64,000 nt of DNA, from NCBI RefSeq assembly GCF_002355855.1, contig NZ_AP017656.1, positions 124,001 to 188,000 of the forward strand, read 5' to 3'. The stretch is from Sphingobium cloacae. GTDB taxonomy: Bacteria; Pseudomonadota; Alphaproteobacteria; Sphingomonadales; Sphingomonadaceae. The translations under genes were made by a program, and so were the position numbers. Each line of letters starts with the position of its first letter. The first letter of the stretch is position 1. Positions 1 to 7,596 of the stretch are shown piece after piece. The notes beneath the pieces are model-generated. The model saw only the letters and a list, made by a program, of their open reading frames with translations, searched no databases and had not been told where the DNA came from.

Positions 1-348
1 CAACGTCTCCTTTTGGAGCTCACCCATCGCGCCGTGCGAACGATCGACGGCCGCCGCGACCTGCGGCCCGTTACCATGTTCGGCCTCGATGGCGGCGGCG
101 AGCCGGGCGTTGTCGGCTCTGAGCTCCAGCTCCAAGGCACGCCTTCGAACGGCGAAGTGAGACTCCAGCGCCTGGAGCTTAGTCCGTTGAGCTTCGTCTA
201 GCTCGAGCCCGTCGTGGAGCAAGCTGTGAAGCTCAACGCCCGGGCTTGGCGGGGACGGGAACAACTCACGTCCAGCCCAAACGCCTGCGACCGCCGCCAC
301 GAACGCGATGATGGCGATCAGCATCGCCCTCCGGGCGCCGCTCGTCAC
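1..348 (-). CDS. CnrX-like periplasmic metal sensor (partial, 3' end outside window)
   Basis: Reading the minus strand from a GTG at 346-348 gives an open protein that leaves the window. It starts with an N-terminal membrane anchor (MTSGARRAMLIAIIAF...) followed by a charged helical region containing HSLLHDGLELDEAQ and LELRADNARLAAAIEAEHG. The same framework occurs in the protein at 4653-5093, so the two are paralogues of the CnrX/heavy-metal-resistance periplasmic sensor family. Such proteins bind metal in the periplasm and signal to a CnrY-type anti-sigma factor. The start overlaps the stop of the upstream anti-sigma gene by GTGA, indicating translational coupling. A sigma-factor gene would be expected beyond position 1; that is inference. 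Confidence 0.75.
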   Translation of the reverse strand, partial: MTSGARRAMLIAIIAFVAAVAGVWAGRELFPSPPSPGVELHSLLHDGLELDEAQRTKLQALESHFAVRRRALELELRADNARLAAAIEAEHGNGPQVAAAVDRSHGAMGELQKETL

Positions 349-629
349 TGGAACGCGAGCAAGGTCGAAGGCGCTAGCGGCATGGCAGGCCCGAAGGGTG
401 TTAGCGTCGGCACCTGCGCAGTCGCCGCTGTGGACGACAATCCGCCGCCCACCACTCCCAAGGCGACTGCGCCTAGCGCTGCCAGCATGCCGGATCGCAG
501 CGCCACTACGCCACCCGCGCGGCGCTCCGCCGCGATCAGTCGCATGACTTCGCCTTCCAGTTCAGCGAGCCGGGGATCAAGCGGTTGCTCGCCAAGGCGG
601 CGCAACGCGCTGTCTAAATCCATGTCCAT
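345..629 (-). CDS. CnrY-like membrane anti-sigma factor
   Basis: A 94-residue protein with a short cytoplasmic N-terminus containing PLDPRLAELEGEV, one hydrophobic segment (LAALGAVALGVVGGG) and a short periplasmic tail ending APSTLLAFQ. The protein at 5090-5362 shares the PLDPRL box, the single membrane span and the LAPSTLL end, so the two are paralogues. CnrY-type proteins hold an ECF sigma factor at the membrane until the sensor releases it. I chose the ATG at 627-629 because GGAGG lies seven bases upstream; another in-frame ATG at 633-635 is too close to it. It is followed by the coupled CnrX-like gene, matching the Y-X-H gene order of nickel/cobalt and copper ECF loci. Confidence 0.7.
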   Translation of the reverse strand: MDMDLDSALRRLGEQPLDPRLAELEGEVMRLIAAERRAGGVVALRSGMLAALGAVALGVVGGGLSSTAATAQVPTLTPFGPAMPLAPSTLLAFQ

Positions 630-658
630 GGTCATTCCTCCGCCGTCCTCACATCCAT

Positions 659-682
659 TACGCACGGCCGGCGAACACCCCT
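659..682 (-). promoter_or_regulatory. Candidate ECF-sigma promoter of left cnrY-like gene
   Basis: On the minus strand, AGGGGT is followed by 12 bases and TGCGTA, about 30 bases before the anti-sigma start. The same two hexamers with the same 12-base gap occur upstream of the second cnrY-like gene (5389-5412) and copC (5440-5463). The shared spacing at three metal-response transcription units suggests an ECF -35/-10 pair. The assignment is inference from comparison. Confidence 0.6.
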
Positions 683-1085
683 CCAATCTGAAGTGAACGA
701 ATGCCACACGCCCCTCGGCGCGACTGCGCACTCTTCCATTGCGTCCAATCGCTCGCAGCTGGCTACGCAGCCGACAATCCACGCGTCCCGCTGTTCAAAT
801 TCCTTGGCAACTCTGTTTGCAGGCCGAGCGCGCCACTGAGCGGACGCCGCGGCGTTAGAAATAGAGGAGCCGGGCGACACCGGTCGGCACGGCTCTTCCG
901 CTGTTTACAAATGAATGTGCTATCTCTTGGAAACCCTCGATTGCGGGAGGATCGCGCCGATCGCGCCCGAAGCGGCGAGAACGGCCTGTTCAGCTTCCGA
1001 AAACAGTCTCTTGTTTCCTTCTCCGAAATCCGACTATGGCGAGTCGAGTTTTCGGAGAAAGTCTTTGCTCGTCGGCTATGCGCGC
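683..1085. other. Intergenic region with an inverted repeat
   Basis: No convincing gene was found on either strand; the open frames here are low-complexity and arginine-rich, with no ribosome binding site. An imperfect inverted repeat spans about 1018-1061, with CTTCTCCGAAA and TTTTCGGAGAAAG as outer arms and CGACT/AGTCG as inner arms around the loop ATGGCG. It lies about 25 bases from the transposon left end and could be a terminator-like hairpin or a remnant of another mobile element end. Confidence 0.4.
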
Positions 1086-1132
1086 TGTAAACGCTCGCGC
1101 TAAGTGGCGGCATTCTGATCGCGCTATTTGTC
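1086..1132 (+). repeat. Left terminal inverted repeat of tni-type transposon
   Basis: A 47-bp repeat matching the reverse complement of 4112-4158 except at two positions (repeat positions 19 and 27). It starts with TGTAAACGC and ends with GCTATTTGTC. Confidence 0.9.
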
Positions 1133-1143
1133 GGCGAGCGTCG

Positions 1144-1716
1144 CTACGCGGCTACCGGCTTGGTCTCGGCCGATCGCACATAGGCGTAGAGTTTTGGCTT
1201 GGAGATGCCGAGCATCGAGCAAATCTTGGCGATCGGCATCGTGTTCTCGTGGTAGAGCCTGACGGGCAGGTCGCGCTTGTCCTTGCCGAGTGCGGCCGGC
1301 CGGCCACCCTTCTTGCCGCGAGCGCGGGCTGCGGTGAGACCGGCCTGGGTCCGCTCGCGGATCAGGTTGCGCTCGAACTCCGCCAATGCCCCGAACAGGT
1401 GGAAGGTAAGCTTGCCCGACGTGGTGGTCGTGTCGATCGCCTCGTGCAGGCTCAGCAGCCCGACCTTTTCCTCGTCGAGGTAGGTCATCCATCCGATCAG
1501 ATCACGGAGCGAGCGGCCGAGCCTGTCGAGGCGCCAGACCACCAGTGTGTCGCCGGCGCGAAGCAGCTCCTTCACCTTTTCCAATCCAGGGCGAGCGGCA
1601 GTCGCCCCGGAGGCCTTGTCGGTGATGACCTTCTCGCAGCCGGCAGCCTTCAGCGCATCACGCTGGAGGTCCAGGTTCTGCTCGGCGGTCGATACGCGGG
1701 CGTAACCGATTTTCAT
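1144..1716 (-). CDS. tniR: Serine resolvase of the tni-type transposon
   Basis: A 190-residue serine recombinase of Tn3-resolvase type. The N-terminal catalytic domain starts MKIGYARVSTAEQNLDLQRD with nucleophile Ser9, and VVWRLDRLGRSLRDL and LAEFERNLIRERT carry the expected arginines. The C-terminus (KICSMLGISKPKLYAYVR) is a helix-turn-helix for binding the res site. Its role would be to resolve cointegrates formed during transposition. It is transcribed divergently from the transposase, the usual place for a res site being the gap between them. Length and motifs are complete. Confidence 0.93.
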   Translation of the reverse strand: MKIGYARVSTAEQNLDLQRDALKAAGCEKVITDKASGATAARPGLEKVKELLRAGDTLVVWRLDRLGRSLRDLIGWMTYLDEEKVGLLSLHEAIDTTTTSGKLTFHLFGALAEFERNLIRERTQAGLTAARARGKKGGRPAALGKDKRDLPVRLYHENTMPIAKICSMLGISKPKLYAYVRSAETKPVAA

Positions 1717-1907
1717 GCGTAGGGCCGGTGGCGCCCCGATCGGGCGCGGTTTGGGAAGAAAGTCGTCATCGGCAGGTCTATGTTGCCCTAGTTTTCTTTA
1801 CCGGGTAGATTTACGTCGAACAGGCCGGTTTGGCAACGCGAGCGGACTCGCATGGCGATGGGCAGGCAAATCTCCGTTTTCCTTACCTGCGACACGGACC
1901 GTCGGCG
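1717..1907. promoter_or_regulatory. Divergent control region, probable res site
   Basis: About 190 bases between the divergent resolvase and transposase starts. Location argues for the res recombination site and both promoters. AT-rich patches occur at 1790-1815 and 1870-1890, but I could not define the individual resolvase subsites by eye. Confidence 0.4.
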
Positions 1908-3308
1908 GTGACGCATCCGGCGCTTGTCCCGCCGCTGGCGATCGAGCGCTACCGCGTCCTTGAACCGCACCTCGCCGATGGCATCCCGCTCGCGGACCTC
2001 GCCCGCACCGGCACGCTGAGCGAGCGGACGTTGCAGCGCTGGCTCGGGCGCTACCGTGCCGAAGGACTTGCCGGTCTCGCGCGTCTGCCGCGCAACGATC
2101 GGGGCAGGCTGCACCTGCCGGAACATCTGGTCGAACTGACCCGCACTCTCGCCACCAAGCGCCCGCGACCCCCGGTCGCCGCCATTCACCGAAAGGTGCA
2201 GGAACTCGCCATCGCGCATGGACACCGAACCCCCAGCTATGCGGCCGTCGCGCGTGTCGTCAGGGCGATACCGGCAAGCCAGATCGCCGCAGCCTCCGAT
2301 CCGGCCGTCTACCGCGACCAGCACGAGCTAGTGCATCGGCGCGAAGCCGCGACCTCGAACGAGATGTGGCAGGCCGATCATACCGTTCTCGACATTCTCG
2401 TGCTCGATGATGCCGGAACCCCGGTGCGTCCTTGGCTGACCGTCATCGTTGACGATCACAGCCGAGCCATCGCCGGTTACTTCCTCAGCCTCGATGCCCC
2501 CAGTGCCCTCAACACGGCGCTCGCCTTGCGGCAGGCGATCTGGCGCAAGCCCAATCCCGAATGGATCGTCAGCGGCATTCCCGAACAGCTTTACGTCGAC
2601 AACGGCTCGGATTTCATCTCCGAGCATATCGAGCAGGCGTGCATCGCCCTCAAAATCCGCCTCATCCATTCGCTGCCGGGGCGTCCTCGCGGGCGCGGCA
2701 AGATCGAGCGGCTGTTCCGCACCATCAACGACATGTTCCTGCCCGACCTGCCCGGCCACCTGATCGCGGGCAAGCCGCTGTCGGCGCCAGTGCTCACGCT
2801 CGACGAGCTGCGCGCCCGCTTCGAGGCGTTCGTGTGCGGCGTCTATCATCGTCGCCCGCATGGCAGCACCGGCGAACCGCCGATCACGCGCTGGCAGAAG
2901 GGCGGGTTCCTGCCCGCAATGCCCGACAGCCTTGAACAGCTCGACATGCTGCTCGTGCACGTGCCCAAGCCCCGTAAAGTGCTGCGCGACGGCATCCGTC
3001 TGATGGGCAGGCGCTATGTCGAACCCACGCTCGCGGCCTTCGTCGGCGAGCAGGTCGAGGCGGTCTATGACCCCCGCGACCTGACCGAGATCCACGTCTA
3101 CCACCAGGGCCGGTTCGTCTGCCGTGCGCTCAGCTCCGAGCACGCTGGGCACCCGTCGTTGCGCGCGATCCAGCGCGCCCGGCGCGGCGCGAAGGAGCGC
3201 GACAAGCAGGTGCCTGCCCCCACGGAGACCTTCGATGGCGACCAAGAGGATACGGCTTCCCGGCCCACCACCTACCGAGGGCTCCGGCTCTACGCCGCTG
3301 ACGATTGA
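1908..3308 (+). CDS. tniA: TniA/Mu-type DDE transposase
   Basis: About 466 residues from a GTG at 1908; an in-frame TTG at 1830 would add 26 residues but reaches into the probable res region. The N-terminus has helix-turn-helix character (LADLARTGTLSERTLQRWLGRY). The integrase core shows the catalytic triad: Asp in MWQADHTVLD, Asp in LYVDNGSDF and Glu in RGRGKIERLFRT. A Mu-type C-terminal beta domain (MGRRYVEPTLAAFVGEQVE...) follows. It catalyses strand transfer with the TniB-like ATPase encoded immediately downstream, whose start overlaps this gene by 74 bases. Confidence 0.9.
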   Translation: MTHPALVPPLAIERYRVLEPHLADGIPLADLARTGTLSERTLQRWLGRYRAEGLAGLARLPRNDRGRLHLPEHLVELTRTLATKRPRPPVAAIHRKVQELAIAHGHRTPSYAAVARVVRAIPASQIAAASDPAVYRDQHELVHRREAATSNEMWQADHTVLDILVLDDAGTPVRPWLTVIVDDHSRAIAGYFLSLDAPSALNTALALRQAIWRKPNPEWIVSGIPEQLYVDNGSDFISEHIEQACIALKIRLIHSLPGRPRGRGKIERLFRTINDMFLPDLPGHLIAGKPLSAPVLTLDELRARFEAFVCGVYHRRPHGSTGEPPITRWQKGGFLPAMPDSLEQLDMLLVHVPKPRKVLRDGIRLMGRRYVEPTLAAFVGEQVEAVYDPRDLTEIHVYHQGRFVCRALSSEHAGHPSLRAIQRARRGAKERDKQVPAPTETFDGDQEDTASRPTTYRGLRLYAADD

Positions 3309-4113
3309 GTTCCTGGTCGAGCAGCCGTTCCTGGCGACCCGCGAACATGCCCGGTTCGTCGAGTTTGCCGAAGCCTGCGCGCACTACCGCTATATCGGCG
3401 TGTGTCATGGCCGGCCGGGCGTCGGAAAGACGCGATCGGCGCGCGAGTTTTCCAGCTTCCCCGACCTGGGGGAATATGCCGCGCTCCGTCCCATTGCCGC
3501 GCTCCTTGGCGAAAAGGTCGCTCGCTGCCGCGCCGTCTTCTACACCGTGTCGGTCAGCAACACGCCCAAGACGATCGACGCGGTGTTGGGCCTCAACCTC
3601 ATTAAGCTGGGCTATGCCCGGCTGACGGTCGCGGGCGGCTCGCAGGACGAAATCACCCATGACGCCGCCCGCATCGCCTGCCCCCTCGTCATCGTCGACG
3701 AGGCCGACCGCCTGACCATAAAGTCGCTCGAACATCTCCGCGACATGGCCGATCGCCACGGCTTCGGGCTGATCCTGATGGGTATGCCGGGCTTGGAGAA
3801 GCGCCTCGCCCGCTATGCCCAGCTCTACTCGCGGATCGGCTTCGTCCACGAGTTCAACCCGCTTACCGAGACCGAAATGCGGCTGCTGCTCGCGACCCAC
3901 GCCGGCGATTTCGGGATCAGCTTCGACCCGGCCCAACTCGACGCGATCGAAGCGCAGGCAGCCGTGATCCGCATCACGCGCGGCAACTTCCGGCTCATGG
4001 AGCGCCTGTTCGCGCAGATGCGGCGGATCATGACCCTCAACCGCGTCGAGGAGGTCACCGCTGACATCGTTCAGGCCGCGCGCGATTGCCTCGTCATCGG
4101 ACCCGGCAACTGA
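3235..4113 (+). CDS. tniB: TniB-like AAA ATPase, transposition regulator
   Basis: A 292-residue AAA protein starting at ATG 3235, with GGAGACC just upstream. Walker A is GRPGVGKTRSAREF, Walker B is CPLVIVDEADRL and a sensor-like segment is GLILMGMPGLEKRL. TniB/IstB/MuB-type ATPases activate the partner transposase and help choose targets. The gene overlaps tniA, which supports coupled translation, and its stop codon touches the right terminal repeat, so the element has almost no non-coding sequence at this end. Confidence 0.88.
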   Translation: MATKRIRLPGPPPTEGSGSTPLTIEFLVEQPFLATREHARFVEFAEACAHYRYIGVCHGRPGVGKTRSAREFSSFPDLGEYAALRPIAALLGEKVARCRAVFYTVSVSNTPKTIDAVLGLNLIKLGYARLTVAGGSQDEITHDAARIACPLVIVDEADRLTIKSLEHLRDMADRHGFGLILMGMPGLEKRLARYAQLYSRIGFVHEFNPLTETEMRLLLATHAGDFGISFDPAQLDAIEAQAAVIRITRGNFRLMERLFAQMRRIMTLNRVEEVTADIVQAARDCLVIGPGN

Positions 4114-4158
4114 CAAATAGCGCGATCAGAACGCCGCCATTTAGCGCGAGCGTTTACA
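4112..4158 (-). repeat. Right terminal inverted repeat of tni-type transposon
   Basis: A 47-bp partner of 1086-1132. The stop codon of the TniB-like gene (4111-4113) runs into its inner edge. Its outer end supplies the last five codons and the stop of the truncated sigma factor read on the minus strand. Confidence 0.9.
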
Positions 4159-4656
4159 GGAGATGCCGAGAATCTCGGCGGTTTCGGCTTCCGATTTCTC
4201 ATCGATCGTCCGCAAGACGAGCGTGTCCTTGAGCGATGCGGGCAGGGCGGCGATCGCTTTCATGGCCTCTGCCAGCTGCTGCTCGGCGCCGATCGCCTGG
4301 TCGGGTAGTGGCGCCTCGTCGACGACATGTTCGGCTTCCCCCAGCGCCAGCGCGTGGGAGAAGAAGTTGCGGACCGCGCGGCGGCGGCGCCAGTCATGGC
4401 ATTTGTTGATGACGATCCGCGACATCCAGACCGGAAAAGGTCGCGCAGCGTCATAGCGGTTGAGTGCGGCGAAGGCGGCGACGAAGCTCGCCTGGGTCAC
4501 GTCGAGCGCTTCGTCGCGGTTCCCGACATGGCTGCGCACGAGGCGGTGCACCCAGCCCTGATGCCGGCGGACCAGCTCGCCATAGGCCGCTTGCCGGCCT
4601 CCAAGCGCCAGAGCCGCGAGCTCCCCGTCCGAGCAGTCGGGGAGGCACGCGGTCAT
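4141..4656 (-). pseudogene. CnrH-like ECF sigma factor truncated by the transposon
   Basis: The native part (4159-4656) encodes sigma region 2 (AYGELVRRHQGWVHRLVRSH, DEALDVTQASFVAAFAAL, FPVWMSRIVINKCHDWRR) and the start of region 4 (AIAALPASLKDTLVLRTI, ETAEILGIS). After GIS the frame continues into the transposon terminal repeat, adding CKRSR and a stop. The recognition helix of region 4, which reads the -35 element, is therefore missing. The gene is the last of a coupled Y-X-H set with an ATGA overlap with the sensor gene. It is probably inactive for promoter recognition. It might still bind the anti-sigma factor; that is inference. Confidence 0.85.
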
Positions 4657-5093
4657 TTGGACTTGGCCGTCAGCGCTTTCACCACGGCGTCGTCGAACTT
4701 GTCCGTCTGATCCGGGCGCAGCACGGCCCGCATCGCGAAGATATGCTCGAGTGTTTCCTTCTGCAGCGCGCCCATCGCCTGGTGCGAGCGATCCACCGCC
4801 CCTGCAACCCGAGGACCATAGCCATGCTCCGCCTCGATCGCCTCGGCGAGCCGCGCGTTATCGGCGCGCAGTTCGGCCTCCAGTGCCTGACGCCGGATCG
4901 CATAGTTCTTCTCGATCGTCTCGAGACGGCTATGTTGCGCGGTGTCCAGCTTCAGATCGCGATGGAGCAGGTCGTGCAACTCATTTTCGACCGGGCGCAC
5001 CGGAACCACATAGACGCGGCCGATGACCACACCGGCGATCGCCGCGGCAAAGGTCAGCAGGACGAGGAGCAGGAGCCGGCGGTCGCGCATCAT
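4653..5093 (-). CDS. CnrX-like periplasmic heavy-metal sensor
   Basis: A 146-residue protein with an N-terminal membrane anchor (RRLLLLVLLTFAAAIAGVVIG) and a helical periplasmic domain (NELHDLLHRDLKLDTAQHSRLETIE, ALEAELRADNARLAEAIEAEHG). Histidine and acidic residues in the first helix are typical metal ligands in the CnrX/heavy-metal-resistance family. It overlaps the anti-sigma gene upstream and the sigma gene downstream by ATGA, so the three were one translationally coupled unit. It is paralogous to the partial gene at 1-348. With the sigma gene cut, its signal output is uncertain. Confidence 0.8.
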   Translation of the reverse strand: MMRDRRLLLLVLLTFAAAIAGVVIGRVYVVPVRPVENELHDLLHRDLKLDTAQHSRLETIEKNYAIRRQALEAELRADNARLAEAIEAEHGYGPRVAGAVDRSHQAMGALQKETLEHIFAMRAVLRPDQTDKFDDAVVKALTAKSK

Positions 5094-5362
5094 TGTGAAC
5101 TCAGCAGCGTCGAAGGAGCGAGCGCGAGCCGCGCGTTAAAGGGCGATATCGGCCCGGCTTCGGTCGACCGCACAGGCACGGCCGAGCCGGCAATTCCCAG
5201 GAACAAGGCTGCTGCCGCGGCGATACCGAATGTCGTGGCGCTCAGGCGGGGCATGGCCTGGAGCCGGGCGATCTCGGCCATGACGCGGCTGTCCAGCCCG
5301 GCAAGCCGGGGATCGAGCGGCGCTTCCCGCAACCGGCTGAGCATGTCGTCGAGGTGGTCCAT
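5090..5362 (-). CDS. CnrY-like membrane anti-sigma factor
   Basis: A 90-residue protein from ATG 5360-5362, chosen because GGAGAAAC lies just upstream. The cytoplasmic N-terminus has LREAPLDPRLAGLDSRVMAEI, followed by one membrane span (TFGIAAAAALFLGIAGSAV) and a short tail ending LAPSTLLSSQ. It shares these features with the protein at 345-629. By family it would hold the ECF sigma factor inactive. It is transcribed divergently from copC, and both genes share a duplicated promoter-like motif in the intergenic region. Confidence 0.75.
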   Translation of the reverse strand: MDHLDDMLSRLREAPLDPRLAGLDSRVMAEIARLQAMPRLSATTFGIAAAAALFLGIAGSAVPVRSTEAGPISPFNARLALAPSTLLSSQ

Positions 5363-5388
5363 GATGTTTCTCCGTCTTCTCTTCACAA

Positions 5389-5412
5389 TACGCATTCTGG
5401 CCCACGACCCCT
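5389..5412 (-). promoter_or_regulatory. Candidate ECF-sigma promoter of cnrY-like gene
   Basis: On the minus strand AGGGGT and TGCGTA are separated by exactly 12 bases, about 27 bases before the anti-sigma start. The bases after TGCGTA (TTGTGAAGAGAAGACGGAG) also resemble those of the left copy (ATGGATGTGAGGACGGCGG), which fits autoregulation by a Cnr-type sigma factor. Confidence 0.6.
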
Positions 5413-5439
5413 TGGCTCGGAACAGAAAAGAAATTTGAG

Positions 5440-5463
5440 AGGGGTGCAGGCTGCAGCTGCGTA
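5440..5463 (+). promoter_or_regulatory. Candidate ECF-sigma promoter of copCD
   Basis: AGGGGT-N12-TGCGTA on the plus strand, ending 32 bases before the copC start. It has the same hexamers and the same spacing as the two cnrY-like promoters, placing copCD in the same proposed regulon. Confidence 0.6.
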
Positions 5464-5495
5464 TTCTCTCATGTCACTGACAGGAGAATGTCCAA

Positions 5496-5873
5496 ATGCG
5501 CTTCTTTTCGCCGCTCGCAGCCATCGCCGCCGTCGGCCTGAGTGTTTCGGCTCCGGCCTACGCCCATCCCAAGCTCGTGTCCTCGACGCCCGCCGCCAAC
5601 GCCAGCGTCCCGGCGCCGTCGCGTATAACGCTCACCTTCAGTGAAGGTCTGATGCCGAAGCTGTCGGGCGCCGAGATCGTGATGACCGGCATGCCCGGCA
5701 TGCCCAACCACCGCATGGCGGTAACCGGCTTCAAGACGTCCGTCGAAGGCGACAAGACGCTCGTGCTGACGCTCGCCAAGCCGCTCATGGCGGGCAGCTA
5801 TCAGGTCGCCTGGCACGTCGTCTCGACCGACACGCACCGCATCCAGGGCAATCTCGCCTTTACCGTCAAGTGA
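5496..5873 (+). CDS. copC: CopC periplasmic copper-binding protein
   Basis: A 125-residue protein with a signal peptide (MRFFSPLAAIAAVGLSVSAPAYA) cleaved before HPKLVSSTPA, so the mature protein starts with the copper-binding histidine typical of CopC. A methionine-rich stretch (MTGMPGMPNHRM) and the C-terminal VSTDTHRIQGNLAFTV, with Asp and His ligands, fit the CopC beta-sandwich fold. It buffers or delivers periplasmic copper and is normally paired with CopD, which follows after four bases. AGGAG lies nine bases upstream of the start. Confidence 0.93.
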   Translation: MRFFSPLAAIAAVGLSVSAPAYAHPKLVSSTPAANASVPAPSRITLTFSEGLMPKLSGAEIVMTGMPGMPNHRMAVTGFKTSVEGDKTLVLTLAKPLMAGSYQVAWHVVSTDTHRIQGNLAFTVK

Positions 5874-5877
5874 CGCC

Positions 5878-6822
5878 ATGAACGACGTGGCACTCGTCGC
5901 CGTCCGCTGGGCGCTCTACGTCGATCTCGGCCTGTTGTTCGGCCTGCCGCTGTTCGCGCTCTATGCGCCCGGCGGCGGCCGGATGGTACAGCGGCATCTG
6001 CCGATGGTAGCAATGGTGGCCGGTCTCGCCTGTCTCGCCCTCCTGCTGTCGGCGCTGGGGTTCGCGTTGCAGGCAGCGGCCATGACCGGGCTGCCGCTCA
6101 CCCAGCCTGATCTTTCCATGGTCGCAGAGCTGTTCAACGGCACGTCCATGGGAACGGCGCTGAAGGCGCGCCTCGTCGCGCTCCTCGTTCTTCTGCTCTC
6201 CATCCCCTTCTATCGCCGGCAATCCCGTCCTGCCTTCATCGCCTCCACTCTGGCAGGCGCGGTCGCACTCGCGACCCTCGCCTGGAGTGGGCATGGCGCG
6301 GCTGGCGAAGGCGAGGCGGGCTGGCTGCAACTGGGGGCCGATCTCATCCATCTGCTCGCCGCCGGCGCCTGGGTCGGCGCGCTTGCCGCATTCCTCGCGC
6401 TGGTACTTCCCAGGCTCGCAACCGACGATCTCGCCGCTCAAGACATGGACCGGGTCACGCTCGCCGAGGAAGCGTTGCGGGGCTTCTCCCTCGTCGGCAC
6501 GATCATCGTCGCCCTGCTGATCCTGACCGGGACGGTGAACGGCTGGTTCCTCGTCGGTCCGGGCAACATCGCCTCGCTCGGGCAGTCGACCTACGGCCTG
6601 CTGCTCATCGCCAAGCTGCTGCTGTTCGCCGGCATGCTGGGCCTGGCCGCGCTCAACCGTTATCGCCTGACCCCGGCACTTGCGCAGGCGATCGAGGAAG
6701 AGGACGCGCCACGGGCGCAGGCGCTGCTGCGCGCGAGCCTCGTCGTCGAAGGCGGTCTTGCGATCGTCATTCTCGGGCTCGTCGCCTGGCTGGGGACACT
6801 ATCGCCGCCCATGTCGATGTAG
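5878..6822 (+). CDS. copD: CopD copper-resistance inner-membrane protein
   Basis: A 314-residue multi-spanning membrane protein. Hydrophobic segments are seen at about residues 8-30, 42-65, 98-120, 130-145, 160-182, 205-228, 240-260 and 290-310, matching the eight-span CopD family. A conserved AGAWVGALAAFLAL segment resembles the family loop proposed to handle copper. It follows copC closely and is probably cotranscribed. CopCD pairs are thought to move copper across the inner membrane; the direction here cannot be read from sequence. Confidence 0.88.
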   Translation: MNDVALVAVRWALYVDLGLLFGLPLFALYAPGGGRMVQRHLPMVAMVAGLACLALLLSALGFALQAAAMTGLPLTQPDLSMVAELFNGTSMGTALKARLVALLVLLLSIPFYRRQSRPAFIASTLAGAVALATLAWSGHGAAGEGEAGWLQLGADLIHLLAAGAWVGALAAFLALVLPRLATDDLAAQDMDRVTLAEEALRGFSLVGTIIVALLILTGTVNGWFLVGPGNIASLGQSTYGLLLIAKLLLFAGMLGLAALNRYRLTPALAQAIEEEDAPRAQALLRASLVVEGGLAIVILGLVAWLGTLSPPMSM

Positions 6823-6858
6823 CTTATCGTTTCGGACGCCTCGCGTTGGGAGAAGCCA

Positions 6859-7545
6859 ATGCAATCCTACACCCCGCCGCTCGGGACCGGATCGACGAAA
6901 GACTATGATCGCGCGATCCGCCTGTGGACGCGGGAGAAGCGGTGGCGTGCCGCCATGCTCGCCGCCCTGGCGCCCAAAGCCGGTGAGACGGTCGTCGACG
7001 TCGGCTGTGGCACCGGCAGCTTCGCGCTGATGCTCAAGCAAGCCGAGCCCAGGACGCAGGTGATCGGTCTCGATCCCGATGCCGAGGCGCTCGACATCGC
7101 GCGGCACAAGGCCGCTGTGCGGCGGGCCGATATCGACTGGCGTCAGGGATTTGCCAGGGACGTGGCCCCGGGTACCGCCGACGCTGTCGTGTCGAGTCTC
7201 GTGCTGCATCAGATGCCGGTCAGGGAGAAGGCGGCAACCCTGCGCGCCATCCTGCGCGCCATGTTCGCCATGCTGCGCCCGGGTGGGCGCCTGGTGATCG
7301 CCGATTATGGCCGCCAGCAGGGTTTCATGCGGCTTGCCTTCCGCCTGACCGTGCAGCGGCTCGATGGCATCGATGATACCCGGCCCAATGCCGACGGCGT
7401 GCTCCCCGGCCTGATCGCGGCGGCCGGCTTCAGGCATGTGGCCGAGACGTTTCGGCTTTTGACCATCACCGGCGCGATCGACTTGTTTACGGCGCATCGA
7501 CCGGCGCAGGACCACGGCCTTACGGTTGCCAATGACCTTGGCTGA
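6859..7545 (+). CDS. Class I SAM-dependent methyltransferase
   Basis: A 228-residue protein with a Rossmann-type SAM domain: motif [16 protein letters not shown], an acidic residue ending strand 2 ([11 protein letters not shown]), and post-motif [13 protein letters not shown] and [13 protein letters not shown]. The pattern is that of UbiE/arsenite-methyltransferase-like small-molecule methyltransferases. The substrate is unknown. It lies 36 bases after copD and before the copper ATPase, so a link to metal stress is possible but unproven. It lacks the multiple cysteines expected of an arsenite methyltransferase. Confidence 0.8.
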   Translation: MQSYTPPLGTGSTKDYDRAIRLWTREKRWRAAMLAALAPKAGETVVDVGCGTGSFALMLKQAEPRTQVIGLDPDAEALDIARHKAAVRRADIDWRQGFARDVAPGTADAVVSSLVLHQMPVREKAATLRAILRAMFAMLRPGGRLVIADYGRQQGFMRLAFRLTVQRLDGIDDTRPNADGVLPGLIAAAGFRHVAETFRLLTITGAIDLFTAHRPAQDHGLTVANDLG

Positions 7546-7596
7546 TGGCGGCCAGGCGAACGGGCCCGCCGATTTGTCCGCTTAGGCGATTACGTA

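Larger units (their letters stand above)
1086..4158. mobile_element. tni-type transposon (resolvase, TniA-like DDE transposase, TniB-like ATPase)
   Basis: A 3,073-bp element bounded by 47-bp terminal inverted repeats that begin TGTAAACGCTCGCGCTAA and match at 45 of 47 positions. It carries a serine resolvase reading outward to the left, then a Mu/TniA-type DDE transposase and an overlapping AAA ATPase reading right. The TniA plus TniB plus resolvase set is that of the Tn5053/Tn402 group, but no tniQ-like gene is present. Flanking bases are CGCGC on the left and GGAGA on the right, so there is no target duplication; a neighbouring deletion or recombination after insertion is likely. The right end cuts off an ECF sigma gene. 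Confidence 0.85.

Noticed and set aside
763..1113. A 116-residue minus-strand frame left of the transposon
   Set aside because: Composition is Arg/Ser-rich, there is no start signal, and it runs into the terminal repeat.
1081..4163. Target-site duplication of the tni-type element
   Set aside because: Flanking pentamers CGCGC and GGAGA do not match.
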